From assembly GCA_002470465.1 (NCBI GenBank), contig DKMD01000034.1, positions 1 through 64,000 of the forward strand: a stretch of DNA of 64,000 bases. Direction: 5' to 3'. This stretch comes from Pluralibacter sp. UBA7423. GTDB taxonomy: Bacteria > Pseudomonadota > Gammaproteobacteria > Enterobacterales > Enterobacteriaceae. The notes below the pieces were generated by a model. The model was not told the DNA's origin. It saw only the letters and a program-made list of their open reading frames with translations, and did not search any database. The stretch's first letter is position 1, and each line of letters opens with the position of its first letter. Of this stretch, positions 10,550 to 22,556 are shown in pieces. The position numbers and the translations under genes were made by a program.

Positions 10550-11344
10550 GTGCAGGATCGCAATTTCGACGGGATCGCAGAGCGCTTTTCGCGCAACATT
10601 TATGGCACAACCAAGGGCCAGCTGCGTCAGGCGATCCTGTGGCAGGATCTGGATATCTTGCTCGACAGCTATGGCGATAAACCATTACGCATTCTGGACG
10701 GCGGCGGTGGTGCCGGGCAAACCGCAATTCGGATGGCAGAGCGCGGGCATCATGTTACCCTATGCGACCTGTCAGCTGAAATGATCGCCCTTGCGAAAGA
10801 GGCCGCCGCTGAGAAAGGTGTGAGCCACAACATGCATTTTGTACAATGCCCGGTTCAGGACATTGCGCAGCATTTGGAAAGCCCGGTTGATCTGATATTG
10901 TGCCATGCAGTGCTCGAATGGGTGGGGAATCCCCAGGCCGTGCTGACGGCGTTGTGGTCGGTTCTGCGCCCGGGCGGTGTGCTGTCGTTAATGTTCTACA
11001 ATGCTAACGGTCTGCTGATGCATAACATGGTTGTGACCAATTTTGATTACGTCGAAGCGGGTATGCCAAAGACGCGCAAGCGTAAGCTGTCGCCGGATTA
11101 TCCACGCGACCCGCAGCAGGTTTACGGCTGGCTCACGGATCTCGGCTTACAGATCGTCGGGAAAACCGGCGTACGGGTCTTTCATGATTATCTGCGTGAA
11201 AAGCACAAGCAGCACGAGCGTTACGAGCAGCTGCTGGCACTGGAAACCCGCTATTGCCGCGAAGAACCCTGGGTTAGCCTGGGCCGCTACATTCATGTCA
11301 CCGCGCGAAAACCGCAGGTAGATACAAGGACAAACGATGAGTGA
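10550..11344 (+). CDS. cmoM: tRNA 5-carboxymethoxyuridine methyltransferase CmoM
   Basis: CmoM (formerly SmtA) uses S-adenosylmethionine to methylate the carboxyl of cmo5U34 in tRNAs. It is 264 aa if translation begins at the GTG at 10550, giving [16 protein letters not shown] as in E. coli; a more upstream TTG at 10526 would add eight residues not conserved in the family. A ggag sequence about 8 nt before the GTG supports this. The SAM motif is DGGGGAGQT (about 50-58; E. coli has DAGGGEGQT), and the [11 protein letters not shown] segment follows. The 3' end overlaps mukF by 8 nt, so cmoM leads the muk operon. Confidence 0.93.
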   Translation: MQDRNFDGIAERFSRNIYGTTKGQLRQAILWQDLDILLDSYGDKPLRILDGGGGAGQTAIRMAERGHHVTLCDLSAEMIALAKEAAAEKGVSHNMHFVQCPVQDIAQHLESPVDLILCHAVLEWVGNPQAVLTALWSVLRPGGVLSLMFYNANGLLMHNMVVTNFDYVEAGMPKTRKRKLSPDYPRDPQQVYGWLTDLGLQIVGKTGVRVFHDYLREKHKQHERYEQLLALETRYCREEPWVSLGRYIHVTARKPQVDTRTNDE

Positions 11345-12659
11345 TTTTTCCCAGACAGTCCCCGAACTGGTTGCCTGGGCCAGAAAAAATGATTTTTCGA
11401 TCACGTTGCCGGTCGACAGGCTGTCGTTCCTGATGGCCGTGGCGACGCTGAACGGCGAACGGCTGGAAGGCGAGCTTACCGAAGGTGAGCTGATTGACGC
11501 TTTCCGCCACGTCAGTGATGCGTTTGAGCAAACCAGCGAAACCATCAGCGTTCGTGCGAACAACGCGATCAACGATATGGTGCGTCAACGTCTGCTGAAC
11601 CGCTTTACCAGCGAGTTAACCGAAGGCAACGCGATCTACCGCCTGACGCCGCTCGGCATCGGCATTACGGATTACTACATTCGCCAGCGTGAGTTTTCCA
11701 CGCTGCGTCTCTCTATGCAGCTCTCAATCGTTGGCGGCGAGCTGAAGCGCGCGGCAGATGCAGCGGAAGAGGGCGGAGATGAGTTTCACTGGCATCGTAA
11801 CGTTTACGCGCCGCTGAAATACTCCGTGGCGGAAATCTTCGACAGCATCGATTTGACCCAGCGCCTGATGGACGAACAGCAGCAGTCGGTCAAAGACGAC
11901 ATCGCCCAGCTGTTGAACAAAGACTGGCGTGCGGCAATTTCCAGCTGTGAAATGCTGCTATCAGAAACCTCCGGCACGCTGCGTGAACTGCAGGATACGC
12001 TGGAAGCGGCGGGTGACAAGCTGCAGGCCAACCTGTTACGCATTCAGGATTCGACCATGGCGCACGACGATTTGAACTTCGTCGACCGCCTGGTGTTTGA
12101 CCTGCAAAGCAAACTCGACCGCATCGTCAGCTGGGGCCAGCAGGCTATCGATCTGTGGATCGGCTACGATCGTCACGTGCACAAATTCATCCGTACTGCC
12201 ATCGACATGGATAAAAATCGCGTCTTTGCTCAGCGTCTTCGCGTGTCGGTGCAGAACTACTTCGATGCGCCATGGGCGCTGACGTATGCTAACGCCGACC
12301 GTCTCTTCGATATGCGCGACGAAGAGATGATGCTGCGCGATGAAGAGGTCACCGGCGAGCTTCCGCCGGACCTGGAATATGAAGAGTTTAACGAAATCCG
12401 TGAACAGCTGGCGGCGCTGATTGAAGCGCAACTGGTTATCTACAAAGAAAAAGGACTGCCTCTGGATCTGGGTCTGGTGGTGCGCGAATATCTGGCGCAG
12501 TACCCACGCGCTCGCCACTTCGATGTGGCGCGTATCGTGGTCGATCAGGCCGTCCGTCTGGGCGTAGCACAAGCAGATTTCACCGGACTGCCGCCGAAGT
12601 GGCAGCCGATTAATGATTACGGAGCCAAGGTACAGGCACATGTCATCGACAAATATTGA
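11337..12659 (+). CDS. mukF: Chromosome partition kleisin MukF
   Basis: MukF is the kleisin of the MukBEF condensin: it bridges MukB heads and recruits MukE. It is 440 aa, equal to E. coli. The N-terminal winged-helix dimerisation region is followed by a long helical middle part and a C-terminal winged helix that contacts the MukB head. It overlaps cmoM upstream (8 nt) and mukE downstream (20 nt). Confidence 0.98.
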   Translation: MSDFSQTVPELVAWARKNDFSITLPVDRLSFLMAVATLNGERLEGELTEGELIDAFRHVSDAFEQTSETISVRANNAINDMVRQRLLNRFTSELTEGNAIYRLTPLGIGITDYYIRQREFSTLRLSMQLSIVGGELKRAADAAEEGGDEFHWHRNVYAPLKYSVAEIFDSIDLTQRLMDEQQQSVKDDIAQLLNKDWRAAISSCEMLLSETSGTLRELQDTLEAAGDKLQANLLRIQDSTMAHDDLNFVDRLVFDLQSKLDRIVSWGQQAIDLWIGYDRHVHKFIRTAIDMDKNRVFAQRLRVSVQNYFDAPWALTYANADRLFDMRDEEMMLRDEEVTGELPPDLEYEEFNEIREQLAALIEAQLVIYKEKGLPLDLGLVVREYLAQYPRARHFDVARIVVDQAVRLGVAQADFTGLPPKWQPINDYGAKVQAHVIDKY

Positions 12660-13350
12660 ACACGTGATGCCAGTTAAGCTGGCGCAGGCCCTGGCCAATC
12701 CGTTATTTCCGGCGCTGGACAGCGCCCTGCGTTCAGGCCGCCACATTGGCCTGGACGAACTGGACAACCACGCCTTTTTGATGGACTTCCAGGAGTACCT
12801 GGAAGAGTTTTACACCCGCTACAACGTGGAGCTGATTCGCGCGCCGGAAGGATTCTTCTATTTGCGCCCGCGCTCCACGACGCTGATTCCGCGTTCGGTG
12901 CTTTCCGAACTCGACATGATGGTCGGGAAAATTCTCTGCTATCTCTATCTCAGCCCGGAGCGCCTGGCGAACGAGGGGATTTTCAGCCAGCAGGAGCTGT
13001 ATGACGAACTGTTGAGCCTGGCTGATGAAAGTAAACTGCTGAAGCTGGTGAACAACCGTTCCACTGGATCGGACCTGGACCGCCAAAAATTGCAGGAGAA
13101 GGTGCGTTCTTCACTGAACCGCCTGCGTCGCCTGGGTATGGTGTGGTTTATGGGCCATGACAGCAGCAAATTCCGCATCACGGAATCGGTGTTTCGCTTC
13201 GGTGCAGACGTCCGCTCCGGGGATGACGCCCGCGAAGCGCAGCTGCGCATGATCCGCGATGGCGAAGCGATGGCGATTGAAAACCATCTGCAGCTCAATG
13301 ATGAGAACGACGATGCGCAGCCGGATACGGATAGCGGGGAGGAAGAATAA
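12640..13350 (+). CDS. mukE: Chromosome partition protein MukE
   Basis: MukE (KITE-type tandem winged-helix protein) binds the MukF linker and modulates the MukB ATPase. The start at 12640 ([11 protein letters not shown]) gives 236 aa and matches the family; upstream in-frame codons lie inside mukF. The acidic C-terminal tail ends in SGEEE. It overlaps mukF by 20 nt and shares one base with mukB (TAATG junction at 13348-13352), so MukF, MukE and MukB are probably made by coupled translation. Confidence 0.97.
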   Translation: MSSTNIEHVMPVKLAQALANPLFPALDSALRSGRHIGLDELDNHAFLMDFQEYLEEFYTRYNVELIRAPEGFFYLRPRSTTLIPRSVLSELDMMVGKILCYLYLSPERLANEGIFSQQELYDELLSLADESKLLKLVNNRSTGSDLDRQKLQEKVRSSLNRLRRLGMVWFMGHDSSKFRITESVFRFGADVRSGDDAREAQLRMIRDGEAMAIENHLQLNDENDDAQPDTDSGEEE

Positions 13351-16300
13351 TGATTGAACGCGGTAAATTCCGTTCACTGACCCTGATTAACTGGAACGGC
13401 TTCTTCGCCCGAACCTTTGATCTTGATGAACTGGTCACCACGCTTTCGGGCGGCAACGGGGCCGGTAAGTCAACGACGATGGCGGCTTTTGTCACGGCGC
13501 TGATCCCCGATCTGACGCTGCTGCATTTCCGCAACACCACCGAAGCCGGTGCGACCAGCGGTTCCCGCGACAAAGGTCTGCACGGCAAGCTGAAAGCCGG
13601 CGTCTGTTATTCGATGCTCGACGTGATGAACTCACGTCATCAGCGCGTGCTGGTGGGCGTTCGCCTGCAGCAGGTTGCCGGACGCGACCGCAAGGTGGAC
13701 ATCAAGCCGTTTGCTATTCAGGGCCTGCCGATGTCATTCCAGCCAACGCAGCTGGTGACGGAAACTCTTAACGACCGCCAGGCTCGCGTGCTGACGCTTC
13801 AGGAGCTGAAAGAGAAGGTCGAAGGCATTGAAGGCGTTCAGTTCAAGCAGTTCAACTCCATTACCGACTATCACTCGCTGATGTTCGATTTGGGCGTAGT
13901 GGCGCGTCGTCTGCGCTCTGCCTCAGATCGTAGTAAATATTATCGCCTGATTGAAGCCTCGCTGTACGGCGGGATTTCCAGCGCCATTACCCGCTCGCTG
14001 CGCGACTACCTGCTGCCGGAAAACAGCGGCGTGCGTAAAGCATTCCAGGATATGGAAGCGGCGCTGCGGGAGAACCGCATGACGCTGGAAGCGATCCGCG
14101 TCACTCAGTCCGATCGTGACCTGTTCAAACACCTGATTTCCGAAGCGACCGATTACGTGGCGGCGGATTACATGCGCCACGCCAACGAGCGTCGGGTGCA
14201 TCTGGATAAGGCGCTGGAGTTTCGTCGTGAGCTGCTGACGTCCCGCCAGCAGCTGGCAGCGGAACAGTACAAGCACGTTGATATGGCGCGCGAACTACAG
14301 GAACACAACGGGGCGGAAGGCGACCTTGAGGCGGATTATCAGGCGGCGAGCGACCACCTGAACCTCGTGCAGACCGCGCTGCGCCAGCAGGAAAAAATTG
14401 AGCGTTACGAAGCCGATCTCGACGAGCTGCAAATTCGCCTTGAAGAGCAAAATGAAGTCGTCGCCGAAGCTGCCGAACAGCAGGAAGAAAATGAGGCCCG
14501 CGCCGAAGCTGCTGAGCTGGAAGTGGATGAGCTGAAAAGCCAGCTCGCGGACTACCAGCAGGCGCTGGACGTCCAGCAGACGCGCGCCATTCAGTATACT
14601 CAGGCGCTTCAGGCTCTGCAGCGTGCGAAAGAACTTTGTCATCTGCCGGATCTGAATCCGGACAGCGCAGATGAGTGGCTCGAAACCTTCAAGGCGAAAG
14701 AGCAGGAAGCGACGGAAAAACTGCTGTCGCTCGAACAGAAAATGAGCGTGGCGCAAACCGCGCACAGCCAGTTTGAGCAGGCGTATCAGCTGGTGGTTGC
14801 CATCAACGGACCGCTGGGGCGTGATGAAGCCTGGAACGTGGCGCGTGATTTGCTGCGTGAAGGCGTGAATCAGCGCCACCTTGCTGAGCAATCCCATGCT
14901 CTGCGCGGTCGCCTGAACGAGCTTGAACAGCGTCTGCGCGAGCAGCAGGATGCTGAGCGTCTGCTGGCAGAATTCTGCAAGCGTCAGGGCCGTCATATTG
15001 AGATTGACGAGCTGGAAGCGCTGCACCAGGAGCTGGAGGAGCGGATTTCCACGCTCTCCGACAGCGTAACCTCCGCCAGCGAGCAACGCATGACGCTGCG
15101 TCAGGAGCTGGAGCAGCTTCAGGGCCGCATTCAGACGTTGTTACAGCGCGCCCCCGTCTGGCTTGCGGCGCAAAGCAGCCTGACGCAGCTTTGCGAGCAG
15201 AGCGGGCAAGAGTTCGAATCCAGCCAGGATGTCACCGAGTTCCTGCAACAGCTGCTGGAACGCGAGCGTGAAGCGATTGTTGAACGTGACGAAGTCGGCG
15301 CGCGCAAACGTGCCGTCGACGATGAAATCGAACGTTTAAGTCAGCCTGGCGGTTCCGAAGATCAGCGCCTTAATACGCTGGCGGAGCGCTTTGGCGGCGT
15401 GCTGTTGTCGGAAATCTACGACGACGTGAGCCTCGAAGACGCACCGTACTTCTCCGCGCTTTACGGCCCGTCGCGCCATGCGATCGTGGTGCCGGATCTG
15501 TCTCAGATCGCCGGGCAGCTGGAAGGCCTGGAAGATTGTCCGGAAGATCTTTACCTCATTGAAGGGGATCCGCAGTCCTTTGATGACAGCGTATTCAGCG
15601 TCGATGAGCTCGAAAAAGCGGTTGTGGTGAAGGTCGCCGATCGCCAGTGGCGCTATTCGCGCTTCCCGTCGCTGCCGTTGTTCGGCCGCGCTGCGCGTGA
15701 AAGCCGCATCGAAGCGCTCCACGCCGAACGCGAAACGCTGTCCGAGCGCTTCGCCACGCTGTCGTTTGACGTACAAAAAACGCAGCGTCTACATCAGGCC
15801 TTCAGCCGCTTTATCGGCAGCCATCTGGCGGTTGCGTTTGAAGCCGATCCGGAAGCGGAAATTCGTAAGCTGAACACTCGTCGCGGCGAGCTTGAGCGTG
15901 CGCTCAGCAACCACGAAAACGACAACCAGCAGAGCCGTGCGCAGTTCGAACAGGCAAAAGAGGGCGTGGCTCAGCTGAACCGCCTGCTGCCGCGGCTGAA
16001 TCTGCTGGCCGACGAAACCCTCGCCGACCGCGTGGATGAAATTCAGGAGCGCCTGGATGAAGCTCAGGAAGCCACACGCTTTATCCAGCAGCACGGCAAT
16101 CAGCTGGCAAAACTGGAACCAGTGGTTTCGGTATTGCAGAGTGACCCGGAGCAGTTCGAGCAGCTGAAAGAAGACTACGCGTACTCTCAGCAGGTTCAGC
16201 GCGAAGCGCGTCAGCAGGCGTTTGCCCTGACGGAAGTGGTTCAGCGTCGTGCGCACTTCGGCTATTCCGACTCAGCAGAAATGCTGGATGGCAATACCGA

Positions 16301-17798
16301 TCTCAACGAGAAGCTGCGCCAGCGTCTTGAGCAGGCCGAAGCAGAACGTGCGCGTGCGCGTGAAGCTTTGCGTACTCATGCCGCTCAGCTCAGCCAGTAC
16401 AGTCAGGTCATGGCCTCGCTGAAAAGCTCCTTCGATACCAAGAAAGAGCTGCTGACTGATTTACACCGTGAGCTGCAGGACATTGGCGTTCGCGCCGACA
16501 GCGGGGCAGAAGAGCGCGCGCGCGCGCGCCGCGATGAGTTGCACACTCAGCTTTCCAATAACCGCAATCGCCGCAGCCAGCTTGAAAAAGGCCTGACCTT
16601 CTGCGAAGCGGAGATGGATAACCTGACCCGCAAACTGCGCGGTCTGGAACGTAATTACCTCGAAATGCGCGAGCAGGTGGTAAGCGCGAAGGCGGGCTGG
16701 TGCGCGGTTATGCGCCTGGTGAAAGATAACAACGTTGAGCGTCGTCTGCATCGTCGCGAACTGGCGTACCTCTCTGCCGACGATCTGCGTTCAATGTCGG
16801 ATAAGGCGCTTGGCGCACTGCGTCTGGCTGTTGCGGATAACGAACACCTGCGCGATGTTCTGCGCATGTCAGAAGATCCGAAGCGCCCTGAGCGCAAGAT
16901 TCAGTTCTTCGTGGCGGTGTATCAGCACCTGCGTGAACGTATTCGTCAGGACATTATCCGTACCGACGATCCGGTGGAAGCCATCGAACAGATGGAAATT
17001 GAGCTGGGTCGCCTGACGGAAGAGTTGACCGCCCGTGAGCAGAAGCTGGCGATCAGCTCCCGCAGCGTGGCGAACATCATTCGCAAGACGATCCAGCGCG
17101 AGCAGAACCGTATCCGCATGCTCAACCAGGGCCTGCAGAGCGTCTCCTTCGGCCAGGTAAACAGCGTGCGCCTGAACGTGAACGTCCGGGAAACCCACTC
17201 TCAGCTTCTGGAAGTGCTTTCCGAACAGCATGAGCAGCATCAGGACCTGTTTAACAGCAACCGCCTGACCTTCTCGGAAGCGCTGGCGAAGCTCTATCAG
17301 CGTCTGAATCCGCAGATCGATATGGGGCAGCGTACGCCACAGACCATCGGTGAAGAGCTGCTGGACTACCGTAACTACCTTGAAATGGATGTCGAAGTTA
17401 ACCGTGGTTCCGATGGCTGGCTGCGTGCGGAATCCGGCGCGCTTTCTACCGGGGAAGCGATCGGTACCGGGATGTCGATTCTGGTGATGGTTGTGCAGAG
17501 CTGGGAAGAGGAATCCCGTCGTCTGCGTGGCAAAGATATTTCGCCTTGCCGCCTGCTGTTCCTCGATGAAGCGGCACGTCTGGATGCCCGCTCCATTGCG
17601 ACGCTGTTTGAGCTGTGCGACCGTCTGGAAATGCAGCTTATCATTGCGGCCCCGGAAAATATCAGTCCGGAAAAAGGCACTACCTATAAGCTGGTACGTA
17701 AGGTCTTCCACAACACCGAACACGTGCATGTGGTCGGGCTGCGTGGCTTTGCGGCTCAGCTGCCTGAGACGCTGCCAGGCACGGCGGATGCTTCGTAG
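13350..17798 (+). CDS. mukB: SMC-like condensin ATPase MukB
   Basis: MukB is the SMC-like motor of the enterobacterial condensin. It is 1482 aa (E. coli 1486). The N-terminal head has Walker [10 protein letters not shown] near residue 34; two long coiled coils, rich in Glu, Gln and Arg, flank a hinge at about residues 650-780; the C-terminal head has the signature [12 protein letters not shown] and Walker [13 protein letters not shown] pure (GC)7 run at 16514-16527 encodes the ERARARR part of the second coiled coil. It is the last gene of the operon and is followed by a terminator. Confidence 0.98.
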   Translation: MIERGKFRSLTLINWNGFFARTFDLDELVTTLSGGNGAGKSTTMAAFVTALIPDLTLLHFRNTTEAGATSGSRDKGLHGKLKAGVCYSMLDVMNSRHQRVLVGVRLQQVAGRDRKVDIKPFAIQGLPMSFQPTQLVTETLNDRQARVLTLQELKEKVEGIEGVQFKQFNSITDYHSLMFDLGVVARRLRSASDRSKYYRLIEASLYGGISSAITRSLRDYLLPENSGVRKAFQDMEAALRENRMTLEAIRVTQSDRDLFKHLISEATDYVAADYMRHANERRVHLDKALEFRRELLTSRQQLAAEQYKHVDMARELQEHNGAEGDLEADYQAASDHLNLVQTALRQQEKIERYEADLDELQIRLEEQNEVVAEAAEQQEENEARAEAAELEVDELKSQLADYQQALDVQQTRAIQYTQALQALQRAKELCHLPDLNPDSADEWLETFKAKEQEATEKLLSLEQKMSVAQTAHSQFEQAYQLVVAINGPLGRDEAWNVARDLLREGVNQRHLAEQSHALRGRLNELEQRLREQQDAERLLAEFCKRQGRHIEIDELEALHQELEERISTLSDSVTSASEQRMTLRQELEQLQGRIQTLLQRAPVWLAAQSSLTQLCEQSGQEFESSQDVTEFLQQLLEREREAIVERDEVGARKRAVDDEIERLSQPGGSEDQRLNTLAERFGGVLLSEIYDDVSLEDAPYFSALYGPSRHAIVVPDLSQIAGQLEGLEDCPEDLYLIEGDPQSFDDSVFSVDELEKAVVVKVADRQWRYSRFPSLPLFGRAARESRIEALHAERETLSERFATLSFDVQKTQRLHQAFSRFIGSHLAVAFEADPEAEIRKLNTRRGELERALSNHENDNQQSRAQFEQAKEGVAQLNRLLPRLNLLADETLADRVDEIQERLDEAQEATRFIQQHGNQLAKLEPVVSVLQSDPEQFEQLKEDYAYSQQVQREARQQAFALTEVVQRRAHFGYSDSAEMLDGNTDLNEKLRQRLEQAEAERARAREALRTHAAQLSQYSQVMASLKSSFDTKKELLTDLHRELQDIGVRADSGAEERARARRDELHTQLSNNRNRRSQLEKGLTFCEAEMDNLTRKLRGLERNYLEMREQVVSAKAGWCAVMRLVKDNNVERRLHRRELAYLSADDLRSMSDKALGALRLAVADNEHLRDVLRMSEDPKRPERKIQFFVAVYQHLRERIRQDIIRTDDPVEAIEQMEIELGRLTEELTAREQKLAISSRSVANIIRKTIQREQNRIRMLNQGLQSVSFGQVNSVRLNVNVRETHSQLLEVLSEQHEQHQDLFNSNRLTFSEALAKLYQRLNPQIDMGQRTPQTIGEELLDYRNYLEMDVEVNRGSDGWLRAESGALSTGEAIGTGMSILVMVVQSWEEESRRLRGKDISPCRLLFLDEAARLDARSIATLFELCDRLEMQLIIAAPENISPEKGTTYKLVRKVFHNTEHVHVVGLRGFAAQLPETLPGTADAS

Positions 17799-17815
17799 CA
17801 GTAAAAGTGTTAAGC

Positions 17816-17843
17816 AAGGGCGGCAGTGATGTCGCCCTTTTTG
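17816..17843 (+). terminator. Intrinsic terminator of cmoM-mukFEB
   Basis: Stem aagggcg (17816-17822) and cgccctt (17833-17839) with a 10-nt loop and a T-rich tail. Confidence 0.85.
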
Positions 17844-17876
17844 TTATCACTTTTTGTCATGTGAGGGAGTATTATC

Positions 17877-17891
17877 TTTAATCTTCTTTAC
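17877..17891 (+). promoter_or_regulatory. Near-consensus CpxR box upstream of ldtD
   Basis: TTTAA-N5-TTTAC, nine of ten positions of the CpxR box (the reverse of GTAAA-N5-GTAAA), about 90 nt before the ldtD start. E. coli ldtD (ycbB) belongs to the Cpx envelope-stress regulon, so the site is in the expected place. Confidence 0.6.
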
Positions 17892-17979
17892 ATTTGGTCA
17901 GGCAAAAGTATTTTTGTCTTCATATACTGAGAGTAAGCCCCGGTTGGTGTGGGCAGTAATAAGAGACAGGGGGCAAGGG

Positions 17980-19782
17980 ATGTCACTGGGAAAATCAAAT
18001 GGTCGTCGGTTGTCAGCGCTAAGTTTATGCCTGGCGCTGGCTTTTGCTCCACTGTTTAGCGTGCAGGCTGACGAGCCTGAACTCGTGCCGACGGACGGTT
18101 CTGCTATGCCCGGCGATGCTTCACAGGTGCTGGTTCAGGTCGATAGCCAGGCACCCGCCGTGGCGATGATGACTGGCCTCCAGCCGTTGCCGGAAGGGGC
18201 CGCAGCCAAAAGCCGGGCAGATATTCAATCGCTCCTGCCAGCAAACTACACGCCGGTTTACATGAATCAGCTCTCGGCGCTTTATGCCGCCAGAGCGATG
18301 AAGCCGATGTGGGAGAACCGCGAAGCCGTTCAGGCGTTTCAGCAGCAGCTTGCTGAAGTGGCTATTGCTGGCTTCCAGCCTCAGTTTACGCAGTGGGTTG
18401 AACTGCTCACCGACCCGGCCGTCACCGGTATGGCGCGTGATGCGGTGCTTTCCGATGCGATGATGGGCTATCTCCATTTCATCAGTAACATTCCGATGCA
18501 GGGCAACCGCTGGCTGTACAGCGATAAGCCTTATACGCTTGCCACGCCTCCGCTGTCGGTCATCAGCCAGTGGCAGCTGGCGCTGGACAACGGCGCGCTG
18601 ACGCAGTTTGTTGCAAGCCTTGCTCCGCAACACCCGCAATATGCTGCGATGCATCAGGCATTGCTGGCGCAGCTGACGGATTCGCGTCCCTGGCCGCAGC
18701 TCACCAGCACCACCAAACTTTCACCAGGCCAGTGGAGCAAAGATATTCCGGCACTGCGCGAGATCCTGCAGCGTACTGGCATGATGGATTCCACACCCAA
18801 TATTGCGCTGCCGGGCGACGTGGTCAGCCCGTCTGCCCAGCCTGCAAAGAAATCTAAAGCCAACAGTGCCGCCCCCGCCGTTTACGACAGACAGCTGGTA
18901 GAGGCGGTGAAGCGCTTCCAGACATGGCAAGGCCTGGGCGCGGATGGCGTCATAGGTCAGTCAACTCGCGACTGGCTGAACGTCAGCCCGGCACAGCGTG
19001 CGGGCGTTCTGGCGCTTAACATTCAGCGTTTGCGCCTGCTGCCAGGTAAATTGTCGACCGGGATCATGGTGAATATTCCTGCCTACTCATTGGTCTATTA
19101 CCTTGATGGTAATCAGGTGCTGGATTCCCGCGTCATCGTCGGGCGTCCGGATCGCAAAACGCCGATGATGAGCAGCGCGCTCAATAACGTGGTGGTCAAT
19201 CCGCCGTGGAACGTGCCGCCGACGCTTGCGCGCAAGGATATTCTGCCGAAGGTTCAGAATGACCCCGGCTATCTGGAGCAGCACGGCTACACAATGATGC
19301 GCGGCTGGAACAGCAAGGAAACCATCAATCCTTATCACGTCGACTGGTCAACGATCACTGCCTCAAACCTGCCGTTCCGCTTCCAGCAGGCGCCGGGTGC
19401 GCGAAACTCCTTAGGTCGGTACAAGTTCAATATGCCGAGTTCCGATGCCATTTATCTGCACGATACGCCGAACCACAATCTGTTCCAGAAAGACACAAGA
19501 GCGTTGAGTTCAGGGTGCGTGCGCGTCAATAAGGCCTCGGAGCTGGCTAACATGCTGTTGCAGGATGCAGGCTGGAATGACACGCGCATCTCTGATGCGT
19601 TAAAGCAGGGAGATACTCGCTACGTGAACATCCGCCAGAGTATTCCGGTGAATCTCTATTATCTGACAGCGTTTGTTGGGGCAGACGGAAAGGCGCAATA
19701 TCGTACAGATATTTACAATTACGATCTCACCGCGCGATCTGGCGCACAAATTTTGCCAAAAGCGGAAAAATTAATCAGATAA
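17980..19782 (+). CDS. ldtD: L,D-transpeptidase LdtD (YcbB)
   Basis: Periplasmic enzyme that makes 3-3 cross-links between diaminopimelate residues in murein; in E. coli it supports beta-lactam resistance and outer-membrane repair. The start at 17980 (after ggggcaaggg) gives 600 aa and a Sec signal ending near SVQA-DEPE (residue 30). A peptidoglycan-binding domain lies around 300-350 ([14 protein letters not shown]), and the YkuD domain carries H494 in YLHDTPNH and the catalytic C513 in SSGCVRVN. The linker at about 275-300 is shorter than in E. coli (615 aa). It has a Cpx box upstream. Confidence 0.97.
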   Translation: MSLGKSNGRRLSALSLCLALAFAPLFSVQADEPELVPTDGSAMPGDASQVLVQVDSQAPAVAMMTGLQPLPEGAAAKSRADIQSLLPANYTPVYMNQLSALYAARAMKPMWENREAVQAFQQQLAEVAIAGFQPQFTQWVELLTDPAVTGMARDAVLSDAMMGYLHFISNIPMQGNRWLYSDKPYTLATPPLSVISQWQLALDNGALTQFVASLAPQHPQYAAMHQALLAQLTDSRPWPQLTSTTKLSPGQWSKDIPALREILQRTGMMDSTPNIALPGDVVSPSAQPAKKSKANSAAPAVYDRQLVEAVKRFQTWQGLGADGVIGQSTRDWLNVSPAQRAGVLALNIQRLRLLPGKLSTGIMVNIPAYSLVYYLDGNQVLDSRVIVGRPDRKTPMMSSALNNVVVNPPWNVPPTLARKDILPKVQNDPGYLEQHGYTMMRGWNSKETINPYHVDWSTITASNLPFRFQQAPGARNSLGRYKFNMPSSDAIYLHDTPNHNLFQKDTRALSSGCVRVNKASELANMLLQDAGWNDTRISDALKQGDTRYVNIRQSIPVNLYYLTAFVGADGKAQYRTDIYNYDLTARSGAQILPKAEKLIR

Positions 19783-19828
19783 ATGAAGACGTTCAGATAA
19801 TCCAGGTGTCGTAAGAAGGAGTTGTGAT

Positions 19829-19851
19829 GGGCCCAAATTGCTACAGGGCCC
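19829..19851 (+). other. Inverted repeat in the ldtD-ycbK gap
   Basis: Two GGGCCC hexamers (19829-19834 and 19846-19851) separated by 11 nt can form a 6-bp GC stem. There is no T-run, so it is not a standard terminator. A possible ycbK -35 (ttgacg, 19875-19880) follows with a weak -10 (taaggt) 17 nt further on. No gene is seen in 19783-19961. Confidence 0.35.
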
Positions 19852-19961
19852 GGATTGACTGGGGTTAGGGAGCCTTGACGTCACGTCTTTCGGCAGTTAA
19901 GGTGCCCTTCGTGCGCCAGAAGTGCATAAATAACGACCACTGACTTGTAGACCTGATTATC

Positions 19962-20513
19962 ATGGACAAATTTGACGCTAATCGCCGCAAACTGCTGGCG
20001 TGGGGTGGTGTTGCGCTGGGCGCAGCGGCCATTCTGCCGACGCCTGCGTTTGCCACCCTCTCGACACCTCGTCCGCGTATTTTGACGCTCAATAACCTGC
20101 ACACCGGTGAGTCGCTCAAAGCGGAGTTTTTCGATGGCAGAGGCTATATTCAGGATGAATTAGCAAGACTGAACCATTTTTTCCGTGATTTTCGCGCGAA
20201 TAAAATAAAATCCATCGATCCAGCATTGTTTGACCATCTTTACCGTCTTCAGGGACTGTTGGGGACCAACAAGCCCGTGCAGCTTATTTCCGGCTATCGT
20301 TCGTTAGATACCAATGATGAACTGCGCGCTCGTAGCCGCGGTGTGGCGAAACACAGCTATCACACTAAAGGCCAGGCGATGGATTTTCATATTGAAGGCG
20401 TTTCGTTAAGCAATATTCGCAAAGCTGCGTTATCTATGCGCGCCGGTGGTGTAGGATACTACCCACGTAGCAACTTTGTGCATATTGATACCGGGCCAGT
20501 CAGGACCTGGTAA
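19962..20513 (+). CDS. ycbK: YcbK, Tat-exported M15/DUF882 murein peptidase-like protein
   Basis: A 183-aa protein (E. coli YcbK, 182 aa) of the DUF882/peptidase M15A group, related to zinc D,D-carboxypeptidases such as MepA. The N-terminus reads NRRKLLAWGG, a twin-arginine motif, followed by a hydrophobic stretch and cleavage near PAFA. The zinc site is recognisable from HSYHTKGQAMDFHI and FVHID in the C-terminal half. A role in murein turnover is an inference. It precedes gloC by 15 nt, probably cotranscribed. Confidence 0.93.
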   Translation: MDKFDANRRKLLAWGGVALGAAAILPTPAFATLSTPRPRILTLNNLHTGESLKAEFFDGRGYIQDELARLNHFFRDFRANKIKSIDPALFDHLYRLQGLLGTNKPVQLISGYRSLDTNDELRARSRGVAKHSYHTKGQAMDFHIEGVSLSNIRKAALSMRAGGVGYYPRSNFVHIDTGPVRTW

Positions 20514-20528
20514 CGAAACAGGAGCATC

Positions 20529-21176
20529 ATGAACTATCGTATTATTCCGGTAACGGCTTTCGCGCAAAACTGCTCGCTCATCTGGTGCGAGCAGACAAAA
20601 CTTGCCGCTTTGGTTGATCCTGGCGGCGATGCTGAGCGTATTAAAGAGGAAGTAGCTGCCACAGGCGTCACGCTGATGCAGATTCTGCTGACCCACGGTC
20701 ATCTGGATCATGTGGGCGCCGCAGCAGAACTGGCACAGCACTACGGTGTGCCGGTTATCGGGCCGGAAAAAGAAGATGAGTTCTGGCTCCAGGGGCTGCC
20801 GGCGCAAAGCCGGATGTTTGGCCTCGAAGATTGTCAGCCATTAACGCCAGATCGCTGGCTGAATGAAGGTGATTTTGTGAGCGTCGGCAACGTCAGCCTG
20901 CAGGTGCTACACTGCCCGGGCCACACGCCGGGCCACATTGTTTTTTATGACGCGGCTTCGCAGCTGCTGATTTCAGGCGATGTCATTTTCAAAGGAGGGG
21001 TAGGGCGAAGTGACTTCCCGCGTGGCGATCATGGGCAGCTTATCGATTCGATAAAACGTAAATTGTTGCCGCTGGGGGATGAGGTGAGCTTTATTCCGGG
21101 CCACGGCCCAATGTCGACGCTTGGCTATGAGCGTTTACATAACCCTTTCCTGCAGGATGAGATGCCGGTCTGGTAA
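20529..21176 (+). CDS. gloC: Type II hydroxyacylglutathione hydrolase GloC (YcbL)
   Basis: A 215-aa metallo-beta-lactamase-fold enzyme that hydrolyses S-lactoylglutathione in methylglyoxal detoxification; mgsA, the source of methylglyoxal, is encoded at 56133. The zinc motif is THGHLDHVG near residue 57, with further ligands in [15 protein letters not shown] and PGHGP. The start has an aggag site (caggagcatc). It ends at a hairpin shared with the convergent aspC. Confidence 0.95.
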   Translation: MNYRIIPVTAFAQNCSLIWCEQTKLAALVDPGGDAERIKEEVAATGVTLMQILLTHGHLDHVGAAAELAQHYGVPVIGPEKEDEFWLQGLPAQSRMFGLEDCQPLTPDRWLNEGDFVSVGNVSLQVLHCPGHTPGHIVFYDAASQLLISGDVIFKGGVGRSDFPRGDHGQLIDSIKRKLLPLGDEVSFIPGHGPMSTLGYERLHNPFLQDEMPVW

Positions 21177-21200
21177 ATAGCTGACCCAAGCATAAATAAA

Positions 21201-21226
21201 AAAGGCCGCAAAGCGGCCTTTTTTAT
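21201..21226. terminator. Bidirectional terminator between gloC and aspC
   Basis: A 9-bp stem (aaaggccgc 21201-21209, gcggccttt 21213-21221) with a 3-nt loop, T-rich on the plus strand and A-rich upstream, so it can serve both converging genes. Confidence 0.88.
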
Positions 21227-21234
21227 TGGCTGGG

Positions 21235-22425
21235 TTACAGCACAGCGACGATGGCTTCACACAGCGGCGCCATGTTATCCGGCGTCATTCCGGCAACGTT
21301 GATACGACCGGAAGCAACGGCGTATACGCCGAACTCTTCACGCAGGCGAAGAACCTGCTCTTTGGTCAGGCCGCTGAACGAGAACATGCCGTTCTGTTTG
21401 GTGATAAAGCTGAAATTGCGATCCGCACCTTTCTCAGCCAGCGTGTTTACAAACAGCAGGCGCATACGCTGGATGCGCTGACGCATGTCGGTCAACTCCT
21501 GTTCCCAGATAGCGCGCAGTGCATCATTGCTGAGAATAGTTGCTACGACCGCCGCGCCGTGAGCCGGTGGGTTCGAGTAGTTGGCGCGAATGGCGGCTTT
21601 CATCTGGCTGAAGGCGCGATCGGCGGTTTCTGCATCAGCGCATACCAGCGTACAGGCACCTACACGTTCGTTATAGAGGCCGAAGTTTTTCGAGAAGGAG
21701 CTGGCAACCAGCAGCTCTTTGTGGACGGCAGCGAAAACGCGCAGGCCTTCAGCATCTTCTTCCAGTCCGCGGGCAAAGCCCTGGTAGGCGAAGTCAAACA
21801 GAGGCAGCCAGCCTTTTTCGACGGACAGTTTTGCCAGCTGCTCCCACTGCTCCAGCGTCGGATCGATCCCGGTCGGGTTATGGCAGCAGCCATGGAACAA
21901 TACCACATCGCCCGCCTGTGCTTCGTTGAGGCTTGCCAGCACGCCGTTGAAATCCAGTGCGTGCTGCTCGGCATTGTAATAGGTGTATTCACGAACCTCG
22001 AGACCCGCCGAGTTGAACACGCTTTTGTGATTCGGCCAGCTTGGGTTGCTGACCCACACGCGTTTTACGGCAGTGTTTTTAGCAAGGAAATCCGCCGCTA
22101 CGCGCAATGCGCCTGTGCCACCAGGGGTCTGGGCGGTACGTGCACGTTTGTCGGTAACAATTACGTTGCCTTTTCCGAACAGCAGCTCCTGAGTGCAGCG
22201 GCCAAATTCCGGAATGCCATCAATGCCGAGGTAGTTTTTGGTGGTTTCATTTTCCAGCAGATAAAGCTCCGCTTTTTTTACGCTGGTCAGAACCGGGGTC
22301 TTTCCGGTTTCATCTTTGTAAACACCAATTCCGAGGTTGATTTTACCCGGACGGTCATCAGCACGAAACAGATCGGCAAGACCCAAAATGGGATCGGCTG
22401 GGGCAGCTGTAATGTTCTCAAACAT
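21235..22425 (-). CDS. aspC: Aspartate aminotransferase
   Basis: PLP enzyme that interconverts aspartate and 2-oxoglutarate with oxaloacetate and glutamate, and also acts on aromatic amino acids. It is 396 aa as in E. coli. The Schiff-base lysine is K246 in [15 protein letters not shown], and [11 protein letters not shown] and the substrate-binding SNPSWPNH are conserved. A long open frame on the opposite strand over the whole gene is a codon-bias shadow. An inverted repeat lies in its leader at 22485-22526. Confidence 0.98.
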   Translation of the reverse strand: MFENITAAPADPILGLADLFRADDRPGKINLGIGVYKDETGKTPVLTSVKKAELYLLENETTKNYLGIDGIPEFGRCTQELLFGKGNVIVTDKRARTAQTPGGTGALRVAADFLAKNTAVKRVWVSNPSWPNHKSVFNSAGLEVREYTYYNAEQHALDFNGVLASLNEAQAGDVVLFHGCCHNPTGIDPTLEQWEQLAKLSVEKGWLPLFDFAYQGFARGLEEDAEGLRVFAAVHKELLVASSFSKNFGLYNERVGACTLVCADAETADRAFSQMKAAIRANYSNPPAHGAAVVATILSNDALRAIWEQELTDMRQRIQRMRLLFVNTLAEKGADRNFSFITKQNGMFSFSGLTKEQVLRLREEFGVYAVASGRINVAGMTPDNMAPLCEAIVAVL

Positions 22426-22484
22426 GACGAGGTTCCATTGTGGTTACGGAAGGGAAATCCGCTATCAGGTTAACGGGAGATTTA

Positions 22485-22526
22485 CGAAAAGCCAACCGTT
22501 TGCACTAAAAAGCGAGGGGCTTTTCG
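22485..22526 (-). other. Inverted repeat in the aspC leader
   Basis: Perfect 9-bp arms, cgaaaagcc (22485-22493) and ggcttttcg (22518-22526), 24 nt apart and ending 60 nt before the aspC start. No T-run follows in the aspC direction, so it is not a plain terminator. The role is unknown. Confidence 0.5.
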
Positions 22527-22556
22527 AAAGTCACCATTTTTGACTGGCAGACATGA

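Noticed and set aside
11096..11104. DnaA-box-like TTATCCACG, with similar matches near 57188 and 63708
   Set aside because: Single 8/9 matches within coding sequence, with no cluster or AT-rich unwinding region; expected by chance in 64 kb.
21226..22473. 415-codon open frame on the plus strand over all of aspC
   Set aside because: It mirrors a highly biased, conserved gene; its product has no recognisable fold, and no ribosome site or promoter serves it. A codon-bias shadow.
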